Of a DNA stretch of 64,000 nt, positions 1 to 12,460 are shown piece after piece. The notes below the pieces were generated by a model. It was not told the origin of the DNA. It saw only the letters and a program-made list of their open reading frames with translations, and searched no databases. Positions within the stretch are counted from its first letter, which is position 1. Each line of letters opens with the position of its first letter. Position numbers and translations under genes: made by a program. The stretch is from Cymbidium sinense (lineage: Eukaryota > Streptophyta > Magnoliopsida > Asparagales > Orchidaceae), in the NCBI GenBank assembly GCA_021442155.1, contig CM038216.1, forward strand, positions 159,263,983 through 159,327,982, given 5' to 3'.

Positions 1-1049
1 AATTACTCTCTTAATTAATTTAATGATTAATTAAGGCTCTAAATAGTAAAAATTAATTAATTGAACTTTATTAATCACTAATCAATAGTGAGATGATGAG
101 GGAGAGTGATTGGACCTCTTTCTAATAACTTTTCCAAATTCATTTCATTAAAGAGAGTTAATTAATGTGATGTTTAATTAAGATTAATTAATCAATGGTC
201 AATTCAAATCAAACTAAAATGTTAATCACTTTAGATAAGTAACAATGAAATTAAGGGTTCCTCTTTATGTGTTCAATAACATAAAGATCCTTGAGGAAAT
301 CATGATTAACCCATAAGTGTGGGAAAATCATAAGAGTACTTAATTAAATTCTTTAGCTTAATTAATATCTAATCATGAGCTAATTGCATTAGTTTCTTTA
401 GGAGCATTGCAATTTTATTTTTCATTATGTTCATGTCATTTGTGGCTCTTGATTTAATGATTAATCAAATTAAAGAAGTATAGGAAAGGGTAATTAAGTA
501 GATTATTTAATGATTCAACTTAACTAAATCATAAAAATCAACTAATTATCTTTACTTACACTAATTAAGATTACGAACATGGGAATGAGATTAAAATAAC
601 AAATGATCTACCCTCTTTAAGTTCAATTCAAAATCCAAAAACTATATTAATAAGAAATTTTGTTTTCTTTAAATAATTTCATTTGATGTGATTGTCCTTA
701 GGAATTAGTGTATTTGAATGAGTCATATGGTTATGTTTGGCTATTCCTTTTCAATTACTTTAAATGGTGTATGCTATGTGATCTCATGCATCCATATTTT
801 CAAAATTAAAAGAAATTTACTCATGTAAAGCTTGCATGTGTTGGCTTAATCTTATCATATATGTGGCTATTATCACTAATAAACGCAAATTTATTTTTCA
901 AAAGTTGTAGGTTGATAACAATATTTAGAGTGATAGTAGTTATAAATATAAATAAGACTTGCATGTGTTTATAGCTTAAGCATATAAATGTGAAGTTTTC
1001 TTTCCTATGTTTATATATATATATATATATATACATAGGTTTGAATGAT

Positions 1050-1670
1050 AATAAACTTATAGTTTGTACATACTAGGAATACGAGATTTTAAGTAGCCCC
1101 AAGGAGGTCATTTGATAATCTTACTTCCCTAGTTAACAAAGTCACATACTTATTAAATTTCATTCTTAGGTCTATTTATATTGAAATTTAGATAGAGTTT
1201 TATATTACATGTATAAATAATTTTATCAAATAAAATACAATTTTTCACATGATTACTATTCTTATAATTATTTATGCATTTACATGTATGTAATATAGCA
1301 AGTATATAGTCTAGACATCTCAGAAATATGAGGCTTTAAGTAGCCCCAAGGCGGTCATTTGATTATCTCACTTCCCTAGTTTAAACAATGACACATCTTG
1401 CTTACACCTTTTAGACATGTGTATGTGTATTTGATTAGAAAATGGATGTCCTCTTTTCTATTAAAAACACATGCATCCATAACCATTTAATCATATTAAA
1501 TACATTACATGTAAAGATAATGCTTTCTTTTGTAAGTTCATTATATGAATTTATAAGTGCTTGAATGATAATAAGTATATTGTTTGGACATAAAGGGAAT
1601 ACGAAACTTTAAGTAGCCCTAAGGAGGTCATTTAATTTTCTCACTTCCCTGGTTAACAAAGGCAAGAGCT
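1050..1670 (+). repeat. Three tandem copies of the ~250-bp LTR module
   Basis: The landmark 'AAGTAGCCCCAAGGAGGTCA' or close variants recurs with its AAGGAGGTCA part starting at 1101, 1348 (AAGGCGGTCA) and 1621, a spacing of 247 and 273 bp. Each is followed by TTCCCTAGTTAAC-type sequence and preceded by a GGAATACGA-type segment. The same module occurs once or twice in other LTR copies (9348, 12150, 12390, 16486), so its number varies between copies. A short TA run (1012-1033) lies just upstream. Confidence 0.8.
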
Positions 1671-4148
1671 TATTTAATTTTATTTCCATGTATATTTGTA
1701 TTAAAATTTGGATAGAGCTTTAACTTATATGCATAAATAATTCAATCAAGTAAAATACAAATTCCAAATGTATGCATCCATAATCATTTAAGTGTGCCAA
1801 AATATGTTGTATGTGTAGGTATACTAAGTGTTACATCATATGCATGTTCTAGGTGATGAAAACGAATGGTTTAACATTTTCTATATGATGGTAATTCAAC
1901 CATATTAATCTTAAGATACCTTTCATATTGAATAGGATTTTTTAAGGTTAACCCAAAATTAGGATTAATAACACATTTAATAAATAATTCACTTAAAGAA
2001 ACCAACTCATAAGAAAATGTGCTTCTAGAAATAACTTAAGGTAGGGATGAAGGAGGTTAAGCCTTCTTCCTCTCTTTATAATTCTTATATGCTAAGTATA
2101 GATTCAATGAAATAAACAAAAATATAAATTAAAATTTACAAATTATTTAAATGACTTGAAGTGAAACCAACCATCATATTAACTCGAATAATTGCAAACT
2201 TAAAAAATTAAAATTCAAAAGCTTAGCTAAGACATACCACATTAAAGCCAAAGTACACACATTAAAACTAAGCCACCACTTCTAATCCTATGTTAGGAGA
2301 GTGTATGTATGATGTTATGTTTTAGACTAGATGTTAGGGTGTATGACTCATAAACTAGATTTTAGGCCATTATTAGCCTAATCTTACTTTCTACAAGGGA
2401 TTATGCTTAAGAGGCCGCTCAAAAATAAATATAAATGTTCTCTTTGCAGGTTTCTTATGCCCCTAAGCATATTCCATGTTAGGATATGTGGGATTGGTTA
2501 CCCATGTGTAGGGTACTAAGACCAATTTATGAAATATAACTGCTTGGGATTGTATGTATGTTTAGCTAACCTTTGTTTAACAGGTGTAGTTAGATTTAAT
2601 TTTTCCATAAACTATAATTTTTGGAATAAGAATTAGGATTAGTGCTATAGGGTTTAGGGGCTAGAGGCTTAGTCTTGGGAGGCCTTGTGATACCTTGAAG
2701 CAAATCAAATCATAGAAGAAAGAAGAAAGAAGAAAGAAGGAAATGAAGAATTAAGACCCCATAGCATGTATTCAATATCAATTGTAATTATTATTTTATA
2801 ATTCCAGGTTGTATAAGGGTAGAGCTCAGCTACCCAAATTTCTCTTTTCTATGGTGTATGATGGTACCTGGTCACACCGACCTCTTATTCTTTCATGGTA
2901 GTCTATAAAAATGAATATTGTTTTGTTTAGATTGGACAATAGAACAACATGATTTTCATAGTTTTTGAACGATTGATGATTGAATTTATGGCCTGGATAT
3001 GGTAGGCTCTTAGGATAAAATTAATTTTTCTACCACAATTAACAACTCATAATTAAATTTGAAATAACTCCTAACCTCATCATTAATCCAAGGTTATAAT
3101 CAGGAAAATTAAAAGATTTAGCAACTCCTTAGTTGTATGTCGTATGTATAACATCATGCATGTCATATTATACCACTGTTGAAAAAATGAGGGCCTCCAT
3201 TTCAGCACTTTAGGGACTGCTTGACCTATGAGAGAAACCCTTTATGATGGAGCTTCACCCTCATACTCTTTTAATTTGGCCAACAACCAAATTTTATCAT
3301 GCATTTAAGCATAAAATATCCCAAAGCCTTTGTCCAAATGGATGTGTCAAAATAATTTAAAATTTGTAAAGTTAGCATTTTTAGACTAAGTCATATGCTC
3401 ATTCCAATCATAATGTAGTCTCTTAAGGAGTGAGTTTAGGACTCTAGTCTCTTTTCAATTAAATAACAAGCCTAACTATCATGCAATTACATAAGACCAG
3501 ACTACATGGTTTTGAATCATAGGAGGTGTTAGCTGGCGATCACTCTAGAAGGAAGTCGAGAAGAGTTGGACGGGTCTATTTTTTGTGGATTAGACCCTTA
3601 TGTCCCTTTTTTACTTAGATTTAAGTCACACTTTTAACTTGTGTTGAAGCTTCTTAGATTTAGGATCTAAGGTCGCTTGTTTCCCTTGGGCTATGAGCAT
3701 AAATCCACACCTCTTAGGCATTTCCACAATCTTGTGTTGATGGATTATAATCCCGAGCAATCTAATAAAATTTCAACTCAAACAAAATAAATCCTCTCAC
3801 TTTCAAAAATATAAAGCCTTACCATAGGATAGATTGGAGTTCTCACTAGGCTTTCTAGTATCACGAGGACTTCACGAGGACTTCCTACTTACTTTCCTTT
3901 GGATTTCAAAATAAGTCTTTCTAATTGAACAATCCCATTTGATTTTCCAAAATACAAATCCTTTAATAGTTTTAACCTTGAAATCTTTGGAAATAATAAT
4001 TGACTACTTTAATCGAGAGTATTCTTAAGAAATCTCATTTCCTAGAATGTAACTAACTATGGAGGCTTATCTTTATAGAGAGAACTTAAGAACTAGGCAT
4101 AAAATAAACCTTACTTTACCTTTACATGTAAAGTAGAAGAAAGATCTC

Positions 4149-4166
4149 TGGTATATATAAAGACCC
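4149..4166 (+). promoter_or_regulatory. Candidate LTR TATA box
   Basis: TATATATAA at 4152-4160, in the context CTGGTATATATAAAGACCC, lies about 170 bp before the sense 3' end of copy A. Equivalent but decayed sequence is present on the opposite strand at about 6945, 9590 and 37720, and on the plus strand at 46555. If it is the Pol II promoter, U3 would be more than 6 kb and R-U5 only about 150 bp. An AATAAA follows at about 4317. This is inference from sequence and position only. Confidence 0.4.
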
Positions 4167-4331
4167 ATCATGCCTTATGAGTCCTTATTAGGTGATTAGG
4201 TCCATTGTAGGGTGATGTTTCTATCTTTCACGATAGTACTTCATACTTTAATGTCACACCCGATCACTTCAATAAGTACCCCCTACAATCTACATGGTGT
4301 CCACCTAGTGCATCCAAAAATAAACACCACA

Positions 4332-6529
4332 AAAGAGTAGTAAATATGGTTAAGTGATGAAAGAATTGCTTAAATCAATTGGTCCTTAAATATCATGTAG
4401 ATCTTTTTTAATTTGATTTATCCACATTAACTTCCATAACTCCCTACACTATATATTATGTGCAGATGGTAATTTTAAGGATAATTAATTTTTATACAAG
4501 CATGAGAATTTGGTCAAATTGAATTCTCATATCAACATATTTAATTCAAATAAGATGCCTTGATCTACTTAGTACCCACAAGGTGTGGCCAAAAGTGACT
4601 TAAATTGAACTACATAAGTGTTTCTAAGAGTCATGGCTATAATCACTTTCATGGGTTTAAACTGATTCAATTAATTATGGCTCTAGTTCCATCATAAACA
4701 CAAGTGTCCCTATTTCATCCCATAAAGGGCCATGTTGGCCCATTTGGTCTAGTTAACCACATTAAAGAGGTAAAATCAAGGTGATTTGAGCTAATTATGT
4801 GTCACTGACATCCTTAATAGTAATAACTTTTGAGAATTTTGTTAGAAATCAAGATTAGCATGATTCAATCAACCATCAAAAAAGGTTATAGACTTTAATG
4901 GATATAAATACCTTATTTTGCTATTGAGTTTGATTCATTAGGTAACTTGCTTTAATAGTGCTTAAACTATGCATAGGATTTTAGAAGAGTTTATATGTCA
5001 ATTTTGTCTAGGTAATTTATTGGTTATGACCAATTTGATCAAATTGACTAAAATAGGTTAATTTAGGTCAATTGGGTTGAATTATACGTAATTGGCCCAA
5101 TTAATAGATCATATATCTATTTGAGCATGACAATAACATATGAACTCATATATCGACTAGTTTGGGTGAGCTCATATGACTTAATTTGAATTGAATAATA
5201 AAATGACCAAAATTGGACCTAATTGACTCTCTTGTACTTATATTTAACCAAGAACATATTGCAAGATTGTTGTGGTCAATTTTTGCATGAACTTAATGAA
5301 AATAACCTAAGGTTGAGTGACTAGAGTGCTTGATTATTAAAGTTATGTTATTCTTATTATAGCTAGTTACATAGCCATCAAACCTTATAAATCAATGGAT
5401 AAGACTTAAACTAATGGAAGTAGTCAAATTATTCAAAAAAGATAATTTAATGAATGTTGAAAAATTATTGCAAATAAAATATAATAAAATATGAAAAAAA
5501 AACAAAATAAATGATATGATAATATTTTAGCCATTATTTTTAAGTCATTGAGCTATAATTTGTATTTTATTACAAAACCTAGGAATATTCCCAAACTACT
5601 CTAGTCCATGATGATGTTGACTTTCCAAATTTGATTGAAAAAATTAGGTTTGATGAGCTTCATGAAACATTTAAAATAAATTATTAGTTTCATCAAATCA
5701 TATGTTTTTTATCATCAAAATTAATTTGCATAAGCAATGGGGCTCATGGAGTTAATAATTTGCTAGCCATGTGAATATATATAAGGACTTGTGCACTTTA
5801 AGAATGCACAACCATAGTTCCTCAAATTAGCCATAATGCACCCACATAAAGGAATAATTGGAAGAAAATAATATACTTGTACAGGAATAAGAAAATAAGG
5901 AGAAAAGACATGAAACTAATGATAATGTTGAATTTCCCCACCTAACATAATATGAAGCAATCTAACAATGTTAGCACTAGCTAAAAACATAATTAGAAAG
6001 AAACCAAATAAACTAAAAAGTAAATTGTTACACCCACTTGTCTAATGTACAACACAGTAAGGACTCATTCAACAAACTAACCAAGTACCTAAGACCCAAT
6101 AAGTTGCTTTATATAAAAGGCTACATCAATAAAGGATCATCTTTACTGCCAAATAAGAGCATTTGAATGTATCTATATAAATGCTACTTATCATGTCTCT
6201 ACTTGTATTTCTTTTATTTGTTATTCCTATCGTAGCCATTTCTATAGCCATCAAACCTTATAAATAAAGGTTAAGAAGCTAATCAAAGAACTTCTATGAT
6301 ACTTTTTTTTTACTTTTATTGGATTTTGAGCTCTGAGTTTATACTGTATCTATTTGAATCCTTTAAGTTTTTAACAAAACACTCTTTCATATTGACTTGA
6401 CTTGGAAAATCCAACAATATATCAAAGCGTTTGAAAAAGCTACAAGTATGGCTTTTTTATAGAGAAAAATCACATATCTTCTTAGCAATAAAATGTAACA
6501 CCAATGCAAGATGGATACAAACACCGATC
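4332..6529. other. AT-rich region without a recognised gene
   Basis: No coding signature was recognised. Positions 4500-5290 belong to a dispersed repeat (see the entry at that position). The phrase CATCAAACCTTATAAAT occurs at about 5376 and again at about 6249 with partly similar flanks, a weak hint of an old duplication. The right end may include decayed upstream LINE sequence, but no frame could be followed before about 6530. Confidence 0.5.
4500..5290 (+). repeat. Dispersed repeat, inverted relative to 23850-24720
   Basis: Read against the reverse complement of 23850-24720, the same landmarks appear in the same order: a GGNCCATGTTGGCCC-like stretch, a CTTTAATGG...ACCTTA block, GGTTATGACCAATTT (5023 here, about 24160 there), then ATTGGCC...TTAATA and ATATCTAT. 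Similarity is moderate with many indels. Family unknown; it could be a decayed LTR. Confidence 0.45.
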
Positions 6530-6780
6530 TTAAAGTAGCTCAATTCATACAATATCTTAACAACACCATCTTCACTAGCAAAATTAAAAGGTCCTACTTC
6601 AATGATATTATCACTAAAATCCAAGATAGGCTCCTCTCATGGGATAACCATTTTCTTTCTTATGGGGGTAGGTTGCATTAATTCAAACCATCTTGAGCAC
6701 TTTACGCATTGCATATTCTTCAAAATATAAACATGCCAATTAGCATCCTAAGAAGAATCAAATCACTCTTCAATACATAT
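6530..6780 (+). pseudogene. L1-type LINE reverse transcriptase C-terminal region, first part (interrupted)
   Basis: Translated on the plus strand, this gives the segment that in plant L1-clade LINEs lies between the RT thumb and the zinc-binding domain. RLLSWDNHFLSYGGRL matches the usual 'RLSSWxxxxLSxGGR' motif and MPISILRRIKSLFN matches the 'MPxxIxxxIxxxxxxF' motif before the Gly-Leu-Gly box. A stop codon follows the GGRL motif, so it is inactive. The frame (ATG codon of the MPIS motif at 6733) ends in phase at 6780, where a Tat-like LTR begins. The continuation is at 20485 after a 13.7-kb insertion. Upstream RT, endonuclease and ORF1 are absent, consistent with 5' truncation. Confidence 0.72.
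6776..6780. repeat. Left target-site duplication of LTR copy B/D (CATAT)
   Basis: CATAT directly precedes the LTR start TGTGTGTTTT at 6781. The matching site after the LTR end is CTTAT (20480-20484), so 4 of 5 bases agree. With one copy removed, the LINE frame runs on without a shift, which supports this as the insertion footprint. Confidence 0.55.
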
Positions 6781-9415
6781 TGTGTGTTTTAATTTGGAGT
6801 CATTGTTAACACCACGAAGATCTTAGGGGGTACTTATTGAAGTGATCGGATACGACATTAAGGTATGATGTACCATTTTGAAAAATTGAAACCTCACACT
6901 ACAAGGGGCTTAATCACCTAATTAGACTCCTAAGATAGATGGATCTTCGTATATACTAGAGATCTTTCCCTACTTTACATGAAAAGTAAAGGAAGATTTA
7001 TTTTATGCGAGTTCTTTAGTTCCCTCAAGCTCTATAGTTATTTACATCCTAAAAATGAGATTTTTTGAAGAAGACTCTTGATTAAAGTAGTTAATAAATG
7101 TCTCCAAAGATTTCAGACTATCAAAGGATTGAGTATTTTTTGAAAATCAATTGGGAGAGTTCAATTTGCAAAGGCTTATAATGGATTCCAAGAGAAGTTT
7201 AAGTTGGGGAGCACTCATGATATTAGGAAATCTAGTAAGTGCTCCAATTTACCCTATAATGAGGCTTTATATATTTAAAAGAGATAGTTTATTTTTATTT
7301 GAGTTGAAGTTTTAATAGAATGCTAGGACTTATAATCCATCAACACAAGATTGTCGAGATACCTAAGAGGTGAGGACTACTCATAGCCAGAAGGAAACAA
7401 GTAACCTCATATCCTAAATCTAGGATAATTTAACACAAGCTTAGAGCACAACCTAAATTTAAGCAAAAAATGGGACATAGTGGTTTACTTCCATAAGTAG
7501 GTTGATCTTATGTAAGTACACTAAGCTATTGTTTAATTAGGAAGGGAATCCAAAGAGCTAAACTCACTCTTTAAGAGACTAGATCATGATTGACATAAAG
7601 ACTTGACTTAGACTAAATGCAAAATTTTATAGATTTTTATATTATTTTGACACATTCATTTGGACAAAGGCTTGGGATAATTATGCCTAAATGCATGATG
7701 AAATAAAGTTGTTGACTAAATTAGTGGGAGGAGGTGTTCTCCACTAGAAGGAATGCCCTCACAGGTCAAGCATTTCCCTATCATGCAAGAGTGGAGACCC
7801 TCCCTATTTTAGAGTGAAATAAGATGTTATGTGTGCTGTTAGAACATACATCATTTAACTAAGGGGTTGCTAAATCTTTTAATTATCTTGATTATAACCT
7901 AAGCTTTAAAGTGAGGTTATGAGTTATATTTAATATTTAGTTATGATTGTTAGTGAGGGTACAAAAAATTGATTTTTTTCCTAAAGAACCTACTGCATCT
8001 AGGCCACACATTCAAACATCAAGCTTAAAAAACCTATGATAAGCATGCAATTTCTATTGCACAAACTAAACATGACAATCAAACATTTCATAGATTTCAT
8101 AAAGATTAAAAGGCCGGTGTGGTCGAGTACCACCATAAACCCTGTAAATAAAAGAAATTAAATAGTCGAGCTATACCTTTATATAATCCATATTGCAAAA
8201 AATATTATAATTACAATTGAATGAATGCTATGGCGGTCTTTGCTCTTCATTATTTCTTTATCTTTTCCTTCTTTTGGTTTTGATCCAGGGTTCATAGGGC
8301 CTCCTAAGTCTTTGCCTTCTAACCACTGCTCATTCTAAACCCCATAATAGTATGGCTAATTCCTACTACAAAATTATATATTTATGATAAATGAAATGTA
8401 ACTACACCTGTAGAATAGATGTTAGCTAAACATCCATAAAAATAAAGCATTTATATTCTATGAATTTGGACTTAGCACCCTACACATGGGTACCCAAGTC
8501 CACCTATCCTAAAGTGGATTATGCAAAGAGGCATAAGCAACCTGCAAGCAAAGCATTTATATTCATTTATCATTTTAGCAACCCATTAGCATAATCCCAT
8601 GTGGAAAATATCATTAGGCTAATAGCAGCTTAACATCTAGTCTACACATAAGTAATCCTAACATCCAGTCTTACATCATAAAATAAAAAATAACATCACA
8701 ACATACACCATCCTAACTTAGAGCTAGAAGTGGTGACTTAGTATTCTAATGTGTGTGCTTAAGCTTAGTGTTGTATGTCTTACTAGGCTTTAGAATTATG
8801 ATCATCTAATCTTGGAATTATTTAAGTTAAACATTAAGGGTAGTTTCATTTTAAGTTATTAACATGATTGATGAATTTTAATTTTTATTTTCTTTTATTT
8901 CACTTAATACTTAACATATAATTTTTTTAAAGAGAGGAAAGGGATTTAACCCCATTCATCCTTATCATAAGTTACTTTCTAAAGCATGTTGTTATAATTT
9001 GGTTTCTTTTAGTGAATGATTTATTAAATATTTTATTAATCCCAAGTTTGGGTGAATCTTAAAGAGTCCTATTCAATCATGAAAGGCATCTAAAGATTTA
9101 TAAAATTGAATTACTATCACATGGCTAACATTCCATCACTTTTTCTCAACATCAATAGCATGCATATGATTTTGAACATATATACCTACACATGCAATGT
9201 ATTTTTGACACACTTAAATGATTATGAATGTATATATTTTTGGTAGAAAAGGAGGATTCCTTTCCTTACCTAAGTATATATACACATGTATTAGAGATTT
9301 AAGTTAGCACGTTCTATTGTTAAACCAGGCAAGTGAGATAATCTAATACCTCCTTGGGGCTACTTAAAACCCAGTGTTCCCGAGATGTCCAGACTATATA
9401 CCTTCTATCTTAAAT
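6781..9415 (-). mobile_element. Tat/Ogre-like LTR copy B/D, first segment
   Basis: Starts with TGTGTGTTTTAATTTGG, then the family's ACACCACG..GATCTTAGGGGGTAC block. It runs parallel to copy C up to the first 245-bp module at about 9300-9410 and stops at 9415, where copy C begins. The rest is at 16306-20479: joined across the insertion, the module spacing is 243 bp, the same as in other copies. Non-coding; a solo LTR inserted in a LINE. Confidence 0.8.
9411..9415. repeat. Left target-site duplication of solo LTR C (TAAAT)
   Basis: TAAAT at 9411-9415 lies directly before the LTR and is repeated exactly at 16306-16310 directly after it. A 5-bp duplication is usual for LTR retrotransposon integration. 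Confidence 0.75.
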
Positions 9416-12059
9416 TATGGTATTTTATTTTAGATGTCCAGTGGACACCACGTAGATCTTATGGGGGTACTTATGGAAGTGATTGGATACGACAATGAGG
9501 TATGATGTACCATCTTGAAAGAAGAAAAATATCACCATACAATGGACCTAATCACATAATAAAGACTCCTAAGGCAGATGGGTCTTCATATATACCAGAG
9601 ATCTTTCCCCTACTTTACATGAAAAAGTAAAGCAGAGTTTATTTTATCCTGGGTTCTTTGGTTCCCTATAGAAGAAAGCTTTCATTGTTAATTACATCAT
9701 AGGAAATGGGGATTTTCTAAAAAAAACTCTCAATTAAAGTAGTCAATCAATTATCTCCAATGATTTCAAGGCTAGACTATCAATGAATTAGGTATTTTTG
9801 CAAAATAAAGTGGGAATGTTCAATTGGAAAAGACTTATTTTTGGATTCTAAAAGAAGATAAGTAGGGAGCACTCCAATCTATCCTATGGTGAGGCTTTAT
9901 ATGTTTAAAAGAGAGAGTTTGTTAAATTTGAGTTAAAATTTTATTAGAATGTTAGGGCTTACAATCCATTGACACAAGATTGTGGAAATACATAAGAGGT
10001 GAGGATTTATACTCATAGCCCAAAGAAAATAAGCAACCTTGGATCTTAAATATAGGGTGCTTTAGCACAAGCTAAAATCCTAACCTAAATCTAAGTAAAT
10101 GGGGACATAAGAGTTTACCTTCATAAGAGAGGATAAACTCATCTGACTCTTCTGGACTTACAACCGCCTGGAGTGGTCGCCATAACTCTCTTATTATTTA
10201 AAACCATGTAAGTCAATATTTATGTAATTGCAACATAGTTAGGGTGTTACTTAATTGAAAAGATGCTACAGTCCTAAACTTACTCTCTAAGAGACTAGAT
10301 CATGAGTGTTGTGAGTATATGATGAGTATATGACTTAGTCTAAATATTAAATTTTGCAAATTTTTATATCATTTTAACATAATTTTTTTGGACAAAGGCT
10401 TAGGACAATTATGCCTAAGTGCATGATGAAATTTAGATATTGGCCAAATTAGAGAGAGAGGGGATATTCTCCATAATGAGGGGGTGCTCTCACAGCTCAA
10501 ATGGTACTTAAAGTGCAAGAATGGAGACCTTCGATAATCAAGAGTGAAATAAGATGATGTCCATGATGATAGACACTTAACATTCAGCTTAGGGGTTTCT
10601 AAATATTTTAATTATCTTAATTATATCCTAGGCTTTAGAATGAAATTATGAGTTTCTTTAAATTTTTAATTATGAGTTATTAATTAGTGGGTAGAAAAAT
10701 CAATTTTATCCTAAGAGCCTACCACATCTAGGCTACACATTCAAACATCAAGTTTAAGAAACTATGAAGAAGATGTATTATTGCACAATCTAAACATAAT
10801 AATCAAACATGCATAAATTAAATAAAAGAATAAAAGGTCGATCGTAGGGCACCACATATAACCCATGAAAGAAAGAGAAAATTAGGTAGTCGAGCTCTAC
10901 CCTTATACAACTGAAATTACAAAAGAATATTATAATTTAAAATTAAATTAGATCCTATGGGGGTCTTCATTCCTTACTTTTCTGCATTCTTCTTTCCTTT
11001 CTTTTGATTTGATTGTGGTCCAAGGCTTCACAAGGCCTCCTAGGACTATGCCTTCTAGCCACTGCTCATCCTAAACCCCATAACACTAATCTTAATTTCT
11101 ATTACAAAATTACATATTTATGGAAAGATAAAATCTAATTACACCTGCAAGATAGATGTTAGCTAAACATACATATATACTAAGAAATTATATTTCATAT
11201 TTTAGACTTAGCACCCTGTACATGGGTAATCATGGATTATGCTTAGGGGCATAAGCAACCTGCAAGTAGAAGCATTTATATTTATTTGAGTGTCCCCATT
11301 AGCATAATCCCCTATATAAAATAATATTAGGCTAACAATGGCTTAACATCGAGCATATGTACCATAATCCCCTAAATAGAATAATATTTGGCTAACAATG
11401 GCTTAACATCTAATTTATGTACCATAATCCTAACATCCAGTCTAAAATATTACATTATAAAATAAAACACAACATCATTACTAACACCATCCTAACCTAA
11501 AGCTAGAAGTGATGACTTAACATTCTAATATTTGTGGTTAGGCTTAGTGTTGTATGTCTTAGTCAGGTCTTAAATTATGATTGCCTATAATTTTGGATTG
11601 TTTTAGTTAAATAGGAGGGTGATTTTATTTCAAGTTACCTAGAGAATTGGTCAATTTTAATTTGTATCTATTTTCTTTATTTCATTTGATATTTTCTTAG
11701 CAACTAAGTGTTATAAATAGAAGAAAAGAGACTTAACCTCTTTCATCCCTACCTTAAATTATTTTTTAAAGAGTGTATTATTATAATTTTGGTTTTTTTT
11801 AGTGAATGATTTATGAAATGTATTTTATTAATCCTATATTGGGGTTAATCTTAAAGAATCCTATTCAACATGAAAGGCATCTTAAGAATAATGTAGTTGA
11901 ATTACTATTACATAAAAAAATATTGCATGATTCTTTTTCATCATTAATAACATGCATATGACTTAAGACTTAATGTACCCATACATATAATGTATTTTTG
12001 GCACACTTAAATGATTATGAATGCATATGCTTTGGTATAAAAGAGGGATCCTCATTTTT

Positions 12060-12460
12060 TAGATAAATATACACACACATGTATTAAAGATATAAGCAAG
12101 TATGTGTCATTGTTTAAACTAGGGAAATGAGATAATCTAAGACCTCCATGTGGCAACATAAAGCCTCGTATTCCTGAGATGTCTAGACTATATACTTGAT
12201 ATATAAAATACATGTGAGTGTAGACACAACTATGAGAATTGAAATCATGAAAATATTGTATTTTGGTTGAATTATTTACACATGTAAAATAAAGTTCTAT
12301 CCAAATTCTAGAACAAGTACACATAGAAATGAGATTAAATAAGTATTTGCTTTTGTTAACTAGGGAAGTGAGGTAATCTAAGACCTCCTTGGGGCTACTT
12401 ATAGCCTCGTATTCCTGGGATATCCAGATTATAAACTTATTATCATTCAAACCTATAGAA
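12060..12460 (-). repeat. Two tandem LTR modules (~240 bp spacing)
   Basis: TAGGGAAATGAG/TAGGGAAGTGAG followed by GTAATCTAAGACCTCC, a GGCTACTT-type stretch and CCTCGTATTCCTG occurs at about 12120 and about 12360. Both units are followed by an AGACTATATACTT-like or AGATTATAAACTT tail. A minus-strand frame is open across both units and repeats its own residues, which reflects the DNA repeat and not a protein domain. Confidence 0.75.

Larger units (their letters stand above)
1..4331 (+). mobile_element. Tat/Ogre-like giant LTR, copy A (partial, runs off left edge)
   Basis: Non-coding LTR copy. Its reverse complement matches the block starting at 6781, 9416, 37560, 47714 and 63138, with shared landmarks such as the stretch after GGACACC, a paired ACTTTACATG/AAAGTA site, and a segment reading 'CTAAGAGACTAGATCATGA' or close variants. 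The sense end is ...AAAATAAACACCACA at 4331, as in copy G at 46724. Strand follows the minus-strand integrase of the 47714-64000 element, to which this copy is inverted. No primer binding site follows 4331, so it is a solo LTR or a 3' LTR. The left part (1-700) is TTAATTAA-rich and corresponds to about 13000-13640 of copy C. Confidence 0.8.

Noticed and set aside
4332..6780. Interval between LTR A and LTR B as the interior of one retrotransposon
   Set aside because: The two LTRs face each other in opposite orientation, no primer site follows 4331, and the right part is LINE sequence.
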